Positions 24,301 to 29,474 of a stretch of 41,661 nt of DNA are shown one piece after another (the first letter of the stretch is position 1; the number at the start of each line of letters is the position of its first letter). Below the pieces are notes generated by a model. It saw nothing but the letters and a program-made list of their open reading frames with translations. It was not told the DNA's origin and made no database searches. The DNA comes from DAOTVY01 sp041082245 (GTDB taxonomy: Bacteria > Chloroflexota > Chloroflexia > DTKN01). Location: assembly GCA_041082245.1 (NCBI GenBank), contig JBDOIE010000052.1:1-41661 (forward strand), given 5' to 3'. Made by a program: the position numbers and the translations under genes.

Positions 24301-24434
24301 TCGGGACGTACCAGGCCACGCTGCTCCTGTCCTCCAACGATCGCCTGGCTGGAACGATCCGCATCCCGGTTGCCCTGCATATCTACCAGTACCGGATCTA
24401 CCTGCCGCTGATCTACCGGGCGTGGGCGCCATAG
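18363..24434 (+). CDS. Secreted multidomain subtilisin-like serine protease (S8, bacillopeptidase F-like)
   Basis: A 2,023-residue secreted protein, from the ATG behind AAAGGAGGAG. A signal peptide (1-26) and a propeptide-like region (about 60-150) precede the S8 domain (about 168-477). The catalytic set is complete: Asp197 (NIDTGVD), His240 (GHGTHTMG), Asn338 (AGNSG) and Ser410 (GTSMASPH). The domain is rich in cysteines. Then follow two carboxypeptidase-regulatory-like folds (481-655), two tandem MAM/immune-inhibitor-A-like units (about 668-982), a third regulatory fold, a kelch-like propeller (about 1195-1467), a BACON-like segment, a fourth regulatory fold, an amidotransferase-like Rossmann segment (about 1715-1940) and a second BACON-like segment. 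The end, RIYLPLIYRAWAP, resembles that of the nearby M14 protein. It probably degrades extracellular protein while bound to surfaces or glycans. Confidence 0.92.
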   Translation: MRVPKAVSILSILLFLATLLPGMTSARTPPPPETPTAPPRGTPEVDPQILAEMDASPDGAAGFFVRFRGQADLSAADQIADWKLRGRYVYEALRATAERSQKRVRAFLDARGIPYRTFLTTNSIFLTGDKDLLRDLAAFPEVEAFRANYRHPLEPIQRGAAVTAPVGPSWNIILVGADRVWSDFGVRGEGITVANIDTGVDYTHPALFPNYKCGSGPHDDCWYDPSAICPPGQPCDNVGHGTHTMGTMVGDDDPTLSYNVGMAPNAQWIACKGCEDWSCSDTALNACADWVLAPNGNPDNRPNVVNNSWGGGGCQEWYRDAVQAWRAAGIFPAFSAGNSGPGCGSLGSPGDYPESFASGASDADDQIAYFSSRGPSCWDEIKPEVAAPGVDVCSTVPGGGFECAGWSGTSMASPHSAGLVALLWSARPELIGHIETTEYLITSTAVCRTDLSCGGEECHNNVYGWGRIDAYAAVQLVVSRGYLQGYVRDEAGAPLSGAAILARRRAATITGYTDPTGYYTMSLPAGTYTVTAALYGYAPETVTGIEIITDTTTTQNFTLTAVPFYEVSGTVIDARGGWPLYAEIAIQGDPISPPPPYDRVWTDPLDGSYSITLAAGITYTFRVLPWSKGYFEERRAVGPLTGNEIQDFALQADPESCIAPGYRPSFAYYEDFEASDGNYKTIGSTSWAWGTPTSGPGSAHSGLNAWGTNLNGNYNNAEDGYLVSPPLDLSAYAGHGLYLSWWQWLQTEECCDFGSVEVSNDGGNSWTRVYGEAFGNVDLAWTRHWVFLDPSYAVDGFRIRFRLFSDWSVTYPGFYVDDIGILPMPLTTVYSEDFEAGNGGYTTRGVTSWEWGVPTSGPGNAHSGSHVWATNLEGNYGANENGYVESPEIDLSAYADQTLYLLWWQWLQTENLFDYGSVEVSWDGGASWQRIYGEVSGNVDLVWKQRAVVLDPWYATEHFRVRFRLRSDRSVNFPGYYVDDVAIAVSPPVELVCNVLEGGLVLGNVYDTNTGAPLEGARVVNDSFRMDRTRYTPDPAEDDAFYLLFSPSGFHFFTATMAGGYRPDVRLVEVPLGGAVRQDFELPAGRLEASPAGLAVTLDMGLSTTLPLTLLNTGSAEAQFAARESDRGFVPAVASLPPSGEPFSAPAPVGPLSVRSAEGRAAFSAMAHPLAWNGASPVPGGVVRYAHAQCPGEKDTFYVISGVDSSYSLTPNAWRYDAATDTWTALAPFPAPQEGPIAVCDGGRIYVMGGGGTNQFYIYDIASDTWSAGPALPRNVWGAAAGVWNGRIYLIGGDDDFWFGGTSDRVDIYDIASGQWIGTGPSMPYAAFATGFAQAGPYLYLVGGWNDNYPQNLDVTQRFDMENGTWEVGPAFPSARADLAVAITSQYLYAMGGDANQGSPFDPTTTVERLDWTAWPGGAWTEADPLPKAYTSNNAGYCTEARSGGEVWSVGGYDGGAITGDTWYLPSEPCFSLDVPWLSVAPITGTVDVGGSQVLTVTIDASVPEVDQPGNYYATLSFANDTPYGAVAVPVTLTVPAPASWGKIAGTVYSLGYCDANTTTLAAQILIESTTGQTWTVRTRQDGSYVRWLEAGTYTVTVSAPGHLPQTDVLVLEPGQVLAHDVFLLLDQPCAVLEPAAIDIWLPYGTGTYTHPTGLTLSNHGAHELLFTLREFSGSFGLARGTIEYLPEPEPGDTAALLHNGPVQGTLSRRPYVYHVPGLEQFNIIAYADDDQHYPTAVEIALQSLGLPYTFYGYDPSGENLGRFRDDVEQGGWDLVILASDSWSFVDASEYAAVQHHLEAGGMAIVQSWAVGVDPAHQNHPLWALLGAQYAGWLNSPAPLYWWDDAHPLFNVPEQVPEFTELNDLGYWAYGARMTLLGGPETGLGGFTEAPAAGQAGIILRDDWRAIYKGLTDNLNSADRDGDGKWDPSEWWTNAIQFVLFPPSEVPWLWVEPITGTVPAYGSLHVDLYVTGVLTDPLPVGTYQATLLLSSNDRLAGTIRIPVALHIYQYRIYLPLIYRAWAP
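20370..21312 (+). repeat. Tandem duplication of a MAM/InhA-like unit within the subtilase gene
   Basis: Two units starting at 20370 and 20856 (offset 486 bases, 162 codons) encode closely similar domains. Shared landmarks are EDFEA, PTSGPG-AHSG, WWQWLQTE, a GSVEVS-DGG stretch and YVDDI/VAI. Each ends in the PGFYVDD or PGYYVDD pattern. This indicates an in-frame duplication followed by divergence. Confidence 0.85.
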
Positions 24435-24446
24435 TGTCAGATCGTC

Positions 24447-24488
24447 GCGGGCGGGGGGGGGTTTACCCCCCCCCCGCACGCTTTTTTT
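24447..24488 (+). terminator. Terminator of the subtilase gene
   Basis: Nine G and ten C residues pair around a TTTA loop, with outer pairs extending the stem to 24447-24481. A run of seven T residues follows (24482-24488). It is a textbook intrinsic terminator. Confidence 0.9.
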
Positions 24489-24515
24489 GACCCCTCACCC
24501 GCACTGTAGTAGAAT
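24487..24515 (+). promoter_or_regulatory. scpA promoter
   Basis: TTGACC (24487-24492), 17 bases, TAGAAT (24510-24515). The first two bases of the -35 box are the last two T residues of the preceding terminator. Confidence 0.75.
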
Positions 24516-24583
24516 GTCCGAACGGGGGCACCGCCCGCGTGCGGGAGGGACCCGGGTTGCTACCAGGCGGGACAAGGATCCGA

Positions 24584-25363
24584 ATGGAACCCACTGCAGG
24601 CGGCTACCAGGTCGATCTGGGCATCTTCCAGGGCCCTCTGGACCTCCTTCTCCACCTCATCGAGAAGGAGGAACTGGACATCACCCGGGTCGCCCTGGCG
24701 CAGGTGACCGATCAGTACCTCGATTATCTCGCGCGTATGCCGCGGCGCGACCCGGCAGAACTCTCCGCCTTTCTCGTGGTCGCGGTGAAACTGCTCTGGA
24801 TCAAGGCCCGGGCGCTCCTGCCGCAGCCCTTTTCCCGAGAAGCCGAGGAAGACGACGGGGAAAACCTCGTACGCCAGCTGCAGGAATACCGGCGCTACAA
24901 GGAGGCTGCCCTGCAATTACGTGCCTGGATGGAAGAAGGGCGGCAGGAATTCGGCCGGCTCGCGGCACCTGTCGTATCCCCGGAACCGGTCGCCATCGAT
25001 GGGGCCACCTTGGACGCGCTCGTTCGGGCCCTGCGCCAGCGCTTCGAGGAACTGGACGCACAGGACCGGCCGGTTGCGATGCCGGTCGCGCGCCGGATCA
25101 CGCTGGCCGACCAGGCTCGCCGCATCCACGACCTCCTTCGTACCCAGGAACGGGTGCCGTTCCAGGCGCTGCTCGACGCAGCACCCACGCGCGAAGAGGT
25201 CGTGGTCACGCTCTGGGCAGTGCTGGAGCTCTTCAAGCGGCGCTGGATCCTCTTCGAACAGGAGGAGCTCTTTGGACCGATCTTCCTTTCCCGCCGAAGC
25301 GACACCGCCGCCGAATGGGACCGAGGGGACGCCTGGTGGGACGAGCTGGAAGAGCTGGGTTGA
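24584..25363 (+). CDS. scpA: Segregation and condensation protein A
   Basis: A 259-residue kleisin. The N-terminal part has the ScpA signature FQGPLDLLLHLIEKEELDI (about 14-32), then DPAELSAFLVVAVKLLWIKARALLP. The C-terminal winged helix includes VVVTLWAVLELFKRRWI and EQEELFGPIFL. ScpA bridges the heads of the SMC dimer and recruits ScpB for chromosome condensation. I start at the ATG at 24584 behind ACAAGGA; a GTG at 24539 would add 15 residues without family similarity. After the usual end of the domain, an acidic tail (WDRGDAWWDELEELG) runs to a TGA where the ScpB frame takes over. Confidence 0.93.
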   Translation: MEPTAGGYQVDLGIFQGPLDLLLHLIEKEELDITRVALAQVTDQYLDYLARMPRRDPAELSAFLVVAVKLLWIKARALLPQPFSREAEEDDGENLVRQLQEYRRYKEAALQLRAWMEEGRQEFGRLAAPVVSPEPVAIDGATLDALVRALRQRFEELDAQDRPVAMPVARRITLADQARRIHDLLRTQERVPFQALLDAAPTREEVVVTLWAVLELFKRRWILFEQEELFGPIFLSRRSDTAAEWDRGDAWWDELEELG

Positions 25364-25370
25364 AGCGCTG

Positions 25371-25856
25371 TTGTTTGTGGCGCCCGGTCCGGTGACCGTG
25401 CGCGACCTGGCGCGGGCGCTGGAGCGCGACGAAAAAGAGGTGGAGGCGGCGCTGACGGAATGGGCCGCAGCACATGCCGAAGCCGGAGTGCGCCTTCTGC
25501 GCCTGGATGACCGGGTGCAGCTCGTTACGGCGCCCGAGGCTGCGCCGTACATCCGCCGGTTCCTGGGACTGGAGCGCACCGTCCGCCTTTCTCCCGCGGC
25601 GCTGGAGACACTGGCGATCATCGCCTACCGGCAGCCGATCACCCGCCCGGCGATCGAGGCGCTGCGCGGCGTCGACTGCGGGGGCGTGCTGCAGACGTTG
25701 CTGAACCTTGGCCTCATCGAAGAACGCGGAAGAGCGCCTAGCCCAGGCCGGCCGATCCTCTACGGCACCACCCCGGACTTTTTGCGGCATTTCGGCCTGC
25801 AAAGCCTGGACGATCTGCCGCCGCTCGACTTCCCACAGGAGGGAAAGGAAACGTGA
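25371..25856 (+). CDS. scpB: Segregation and condensation protein B (start uncertain)
   Basis: About 161 residues of ScpB in the +1 frame relative to scpA. Two winged helices are visible: an N-terminal one ending at a VRLLRLDDRVQLVTAPEAAP stretch, and a C-terminal one with LSPAALETLAIIAYRQPITR and GVLQTLLNLGLIEERGR. ScpB joins ScpA and SMC in the condensin complex. The conserved opening EALLFVA begins right at the scpA stop (25361-25363). There is no in-frame ATG or GTG before it; I give the TTG at 25371 as the nearest possible start, which removes EAL of the motif. A +1 frameshift making an ScpA-ScpB fusion, a non-standard start, or an assembly error are alternatives. Protein identity is firm; the start is not. 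Confidence 0.8.
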   Translation: MFVAPGPVTVRDLARALERDEKEVEAALTEWAAAHAEAGVRLLRLDDRVQLVTAPEAAPYIRRFLGLERTVRLSPAALETLAIIAYRQPITRPAIEALRGVDCGGVLQTLLNLGLIEERGRAPSPGRPILYGTTPDFLRHFGLQSLDDLPPLDFPQEGKET

Positions 25857-25892
25857 AACCCTTTCAATAGCGCTTGGCCGACAGAGGCTTCC

Positions 25893-25921
25893 TTGCCCGA
25901 TCTCCCAAGGGATGCTATACT
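25893..25921 (+). promoter_or_regulatory. Promoter upstream of the RmlC-like cupin gene
   Basis: TTGCCC (25893-25898), 17 bases, TATACT (25916-25921), with TG one base before the -10 box. The leader to the TTG start is about 115 bases and carries no other gene that I can support. Confidence 0.75.
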
Positions 25922-26043
25922 ACCGGGCAACGGAGGCGGGATGCCGCCACAAGGGAGCCGGGTACCCCGATCCGCGGCGATGGCATGGTCGGCCAGACTG
26001 TGCCCGGGTTGCCGGGCCGATCCCCGGCAGAAGGAGGTCCGTC

Positions 26044-26499
26044 TTGATCCACGGCGTGGAGGTCAAACAGCTGATCAAGCGCGTCGACGACCGCGGATAT
26101 CTGATGGAAATCCTTCGTGCGGACGACCCGATCTTTCAACAGTTCGGGCAAGCCTATGTGGCGCTGAACTACCCGGGGGTCATCCGCGCCTGGCACTGGC
26201 ACGAACATCAGGACGACTATTTCTGCGCCATCCAGGGAATGATCCAGGTGCCGCTCTTCGACCTCCGGGAAGATTCTCCTACGTACGGCGAGCTGAACGA
26301 GTTCTTCATGGGTGAGCACAACCCGATCCTGCTCAAGATCCCGGCCGGGGTGGCGCACGGCTACAAGACGCTGGGGACCACACCCTCCCTCCTGCTGAAC
26401 TTCCCCACGCGTCCCTACAACCGCGAGCATCCGGACGAGCAGCGCCTGCCCTGGAACACCGACCGCATCCCCTACAGTTGGGAAACCCGCTTCCGCTGA
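26044..26499 (+). CDS. RmlC-like cupin (dTDP-4-dehydrorhamnose 3,5-epimerase family)
   Basis: A 151-residue cupin. It starts at TTG behind AAGGAGG, with no better ATG. DDRGYLMEILR, the LNYPGVIRAWHWHEHQDDYF strand, FDLREDSPTYG and IPAGVAHGYKTLG follow the order of RmlC-type epimerases. In RmlC the segment equivalent to AWHWHEHQ is RGLHYQ; here His51, His53 and His55 alternate. That could form a metal site as in other cupins, rather than the metal-free epimerase site. No sugar nucleotide genes are nearby, so 3,5-epimerase activity on a dTDP-sugar is a guess. A VanW gene follows at once, which hints at cell-envelope work. Confidence 0.8.
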   Translation: MIHGVEVKQLIKRVDDRGYLMEILRADDPIFQQFGQAYVALNYPGVIRAWHWHEHQDDYFCAIQGMIQVPLFDLREDSPTYGELNEFFMGEHNPILLKIPAGVAHGYKTLGTTPSLLLNFPTRPYNREHPDEQRLPWNTDRIPYSWETRFR

Positions 26500-26534
26500 A
26501 CCGCCGAGTGGCAGCCGGCCACAGGATGGGTGCT

Positions 26535-28400
26535 ATGGTCACCCGAAGCGATCCGCCATACCGACGGTCCGTGGAACCGCAGTTCGACCGTCTCCTCGAG
26601 GAGCGGCCCGCCCGGCCGGCGCGCCGACGTCCACGACGGACAGGCCGGCGGCGACACGGCTGGATCTTCCTGCTCATCCCGTTCATCCTGGCATTGGCTG
26701 TCTGGCTCGGTTTGCTGGGAGCGGAACGGCACTACCGCGGGCGGATCCTGCCGAACGTCTACGTGGCGGGCGTTCCCCTCGGCGGTTTGACCCCTGAGGA
26801 AGCAGAAACCGCTTTGAGGCAGCGCTTCCAGTCGTTCCAGGAACGGCCGGTCACACTCACCTACGAAGGACGCGTATGGTACCCGCGGGGGGACCAGCTG
26901 GGTCTCCAGGTGGCCTGGGACGAAGCAGTGCGTGACGCAATGGCTGCGGGTAGGGAAGGGAACCTGCTGGAACGGTGGTGGCAGCGCTACCGGTCGCGTG
27001 CACGCCGCGATCTCCTCCTGCCGGTGGTGCTGGACAAAGCCGTGCTGCAGAACTACCTCCAGGAGATGGCCCAGGAGATCGACCTGCCCCCGCTGAACGC
27101 CGCGCTGACCGTGGAGGGCACGGAGATCCGGGTACGTCCCAGCCACCCCGGGCGCGCGCTGCGCATCCTTCCCACGATGCAGGCGATCGAGGCGGCGATC
27201 GCCAGGTTCTCCCCGGAGCCGGTGCCGCTCGTGGTAGAGGTGCTAACCCCGGAGATCGACGAGCGCGCGGCACAGAGTGCGCTGGAGACGGCCCATCGGA
27301 TGCTCGCGGGCCCGCTCACCATCCGGGTGAGGGACAAGGAATGGGTGCTCACACCGGAAGACATCGGGCGCATGCTCCGCGTGGAAACGCGTCAGGAGGG
27401 CTCGCAAAAGACGATCGCTGTGGTGCTCGACCAGGAAGCCCTGCGCGCCTATATGGCCCAGATCGCCGGCCAGGTGCTCGTCTACCCCCGGAACGCGCAT
27501 TTCCGTTTTGTGGAGGACCATCTTGAGGTGGTCGACCCCGGGGCGTCCGGCTGGATGCTGCCTCTGGACGCCGCGGTGGACCAGGTGAACGCAGCGGTCG
27601 TTTCCCCGAAGCGGGAGGTGGAGCTCGAGCTGGTGGAGGTGTTGCCGGAGATCCGGCCTGAATCGATCGCGGAGCTGGGGATCCGCGAACTCGTGGCGGT
27701 GGGCGAGAGCCATTTCGCCGGGTCGCGCCCTTATCGCGAGCACAACATCGTCACCGGAGCACGCATCCTCGATGGGACGCTCATTCCTCCGGGAGGCACC
27801 TTCTCCTTCCTGCAGGCCATCGGCCCGATCGATGAGAGCCAGGGCTTTGTCGAGGGGTATTCGATCATCGCCGAGCGCACGGTGCGCAACGTCGGCGGGG
27901 GGATCTGCCAGGTCTCGACGACGGTGTTCCGCGCTGCGCTGCTCGCCGGCCTTCCCATCCTCGAGCGCCACCCCCACGCCTATCGCATCGGGTTCTACGA
28001 GCAGGGTTCCATTGCCGGCTTGGACGCGACCATCTTTGTCGATACCGGGACCGATCTGAAATTCGTGAACGACACGCCGGGATACCTCCTCATGCAGCTC
28101 GAGGTCTACACGGACACCGACATCCTCCTCGTGTACCTCTACGGGACCAGACCGAACCGCGAAGTGCGCATCGAGGGCCCGGAAATGTCGAACTGGACCC
28201 CGGCGCCCAGCACGCCGGTCTGCGTGGAGAACCCCAACCTGGAGGAGGGGGTCGTCCGGCAGACGGACTGGGCGGTGGACGGGGTGGACGTACGGGTCTA
28301 CCGCACGATCCTGGTGGACGGCGAGGTGGTTTCCCGCGAGGTTTTCTTTAGCCCGTATGCGGCCTGGCCGAACATCTACGAGAAGCGTCGCTGTCCGTGA
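26535..28400 (+). CDS. VanW family protein with peptidoglycan-binding-type domains
   Basis: About 620 residues. A cytoplasmic basic, Arg/Pro-rich N-terminus is followed by one membrane helix (WIFLLIPFILALAVWLGLLG). Then come two repeated YoaR-like/PG_binding_4 domains; the first includes YVAGVPLGGLTPEEAETAL. The VanW domain contains FSFLQAIGPIDESQGF and RTVRNVGGGICQVSTTVFRA. The protein would sit outside the membrane near peptidoglycan. VanW is found in some vancomycin-resistance clusters, but in most bacteria it is a housekeeping envelope protein of unknown activity. Starts at 26526 or 26535 are both possible, with weak ribosome sites; an ATG at 26478 would overlap the cupin gene. Confidence 0.88.
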   Translation: MVTRSDPPYRRSVEPQFDRLLEERPARPARRRPRRTGRRRHGWIFLLIPFILALAVWLGLLGAERHYRGRILPNVYVAGVPLGGLTPEEAETALRQRFQSFQERPVTLTYEGRVWYPRGDQLGLQVAWDEAVRDAMAAGREGNLLERWWQRYRSRARRDLLLPVVLDKAVLQNYLQEMAQEIDLPPLNAALTVEGTEIRVRPSHPGRALRILPTMQAIEAAIARFSPEPVPLVVEVLTPEIDERAAQSALETAHRMLAGPLTIRVRDKEWVLTPEDIGRMLRVETRQEGSQKTIAVVLDQEALRAYMAQIAGQVLVYPRNAHFRFVEDHLEVVDPGASGWMLPLDAAVDQVNAAVVSPKREVELELVEVLPEIRPESIAELGIRELVAVGESHFAGSRPYREHNIVTGARILDGTLIPPGGTFSFLQAIGPIDESQGFVEGYSIIAERTVRNVGGGICQVSTTVFRAALLAGLPILERHPHAYRIGFYEQGSIAGLDATIFVDTGTDLKFVNDTPGYLLMQLEVYTDTDILLVYLYGTRPNREVRIEGPEMSNWTPAPSTPVCVENPNLEEGVVRQTDWAVDGVDVRVYRTILVDGEVVSREVFFSPYAAWPNIYEKRRCP

Positions 28401-28404
28401 TCAG

Positions 28405-28433
28405 TTGACGAAAGCTCTTCTTTATGCTATCAT
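28405..28433 (+). promoter_or_regulatory. infC promoter
   Basis: TTGACG (28405-28410), 17 bases, TATCAT (28428-28433), with TG one base before the -10 box. The predicted start of transcription is near 28440, giving a leader of about 55 bases. Confidence 0.75.
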
Positions 28434-28468
28434 TCCCAATGCGGGGAAAGTTCCGCGTTGGGAATGAT
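28429..28468 (+). repeat. 16-bp dyad overlapping the infC promoter
   Basis: 28429-28444 and 28453-28468 are complementary over 16 pairs with one G-T pair, around an 8-base centre. The left arm contains most of the -10 box. If transcription starts at 28440 the dyad is mostly a DNA element, that is, an operator candidate. If transcripts enter from upstream it would form a strong hairpin before the infC ribosome site. Confidence 0.8.
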
Positions 28469-28494
28469 GCACGGGATGGCACAAGGAGGAAACG

Positions 28495-29007
28495 ATCAGC
28501 GAGAGACTGCGCATTAACACACGGATACGGGCGCGGGAGGTTCTGCTTATCGGAGCAGACGGCCGGCGTATCGGGGTCAAACCGCTCCAGGAGGCCCTGA
28601 GCATCGCCGCCGCAGAAGGGATGGACCTGGTCGAGGTGGATCCCGTCGCCGATCCGCCAGTTTGCCGCCTGCTGGACTATGGCAAGTTCCGTTACGAGCA
28701 GGCCAAGAAGGAACGAGCCGCGCGGAAGCGGCAGCGGACGGTGGACATCAAGGAGGTACGGCTGCGTCCCAAGATCGGCGAGCACGACCTGGAGATCAAA
28801 GTGCGGGCGGCACGCCGCTTCATCGAAGAGGGCAACCGGGTCAAGGTGACGTTGCGCTTTCGAGGACGGGAATCCGCCCACACGGATATCGCCGAGGGGC
28901 TGTTGAAGCAGGTCGCCACGATGCTCGAGGACGTCGCCGAAATCGAGGAAAGCCCCGCTTCCACCGGCCGGGATATGACGATCCTCTTGACGCCGCGCAA
29001 AAAATAG
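28495..29007 (+). CDS. infC: Translation initiation factor IF-3 with an ATC start
   Basis: A 170-residue protein, normal for IF3. The N-domain shows RINTRIRAREVLLIGADGRR and LDYGKFRYEQAKKE. The C-domain has VRLRPKIGEHDLEIKVR and VKVTLRFRGRE. IF3 binds the 30S subunit and rejects wrong start codons. Family similarity (ISERLRINTRIR) extends upstream of the first in-frame ATG (28621) back to ATC at 28495. That codon follows AAGGAGG by five bases, and all upstream ATGs are out of frame. IF3 genes in several bacteria use AUU, AUA or AUC starts, which let IF3 repress its own translation. A 17-codon overlapping frame (28464 to about 28517) crosses the start and might be translated instead. Confidence 0.93.
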   Translation: MSERLRINTRIRAREVLLIGADGRRIGVKPLQEALSIAAAEGMDLVEVDPVADPPVCRLLDYGKFRYEQAKKERAARKRQRTVDIKEVRLRPKIGEHDLEIKVRAARRFIEEGNRVKVTLRFRGRESAHTDIAEGLLKQVATMLEDVAEIEESPASTGRDMTILLTPRKK

Positions 29008-29111
29008 CCCAGTCTCTCTGTAGAGTCATCCGACGCCGGTCGGGTTCGTTCCGCCGAGCCCCCGGAACGTGCCTGGCCTGGCGGATTTCGATGTGTTGAA
29101 GGAGGTTTCCG

Positions 29112-29471
29112 TTGCCAAGGGTCAAACGAGGAATGATGGTTCGCCGGCGCCATGACAAGGTCCGGGAGCAGGCCAAAGGGTTCCGGGCCGGCCGGCATCG
29201 CACCTTCAAGACGGCGCACGAAGCGGTCATGCGCGCCCACGCGCACGCCTACCGGGATCGCCGTCGGCGGAAGCGGGATATGCGCCGTCTGTGGATCCTG
29301 CGCATCAATGCCGCGGCGCGCCAGCTGGGCCTCACCTACGGGCGTCTTATCCATGGCCTGCGTGTGGCCGGGATCGAACTGGACCGCAAGGTCCTGGCCG
29401 ACCTGGCGGTGAAGGATCCTGCGGCCTTTGCCCAGATCGCGGAAAAGGCCCAGGCTGCCGTGTCGGGTTAG
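29112..29471 (+). CDS. rplT: 50S ribosomal protein L20
   Basis: A 119-residue basic protein. MPRVKRGMMVRRRHDKV, AKGFRAGRHRTFKTAHEAVM and the C-terminal LTYGRLIHGLRVAGIELDRK segment match L20. It is an early-assembly 23S rRNA-binding protein that often represses its own operon. The start is TTG behind GAAGGAGG. infC normally leads to rpmI (L35) and then rplT, but here the 104 bases between infC and rplT are too short for rpmI. They hold only small stems, for example CGTTCC (29047-29052) with GGAACG (29064-29069). A SpoU methyltransferase gene starts three bases after the stop. Confidence 0.96.
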   Translation: MPRVKRGMMVRRRHDKVREQAKGFRAGRHRTFKTAHEAVMRAHAHAYRDRRRRKRDMRRLWILRINAAARQLGLTYGRLIHGLRVAGIELDRKVLADLAVKDPAAFAQIAEKAQAAVSG

Positions 29472-29474
29472 GGG

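Noticed and set aside
19926..24479. A 1,517-codon open frame on the minus strand opposite the subtilase gene
   Set aside because: It is a by-product of GC-rich codon use. The protein is Gly/Arg/Val-rich without domains, and the plus-strand protein has clear catalytic and repeat features.
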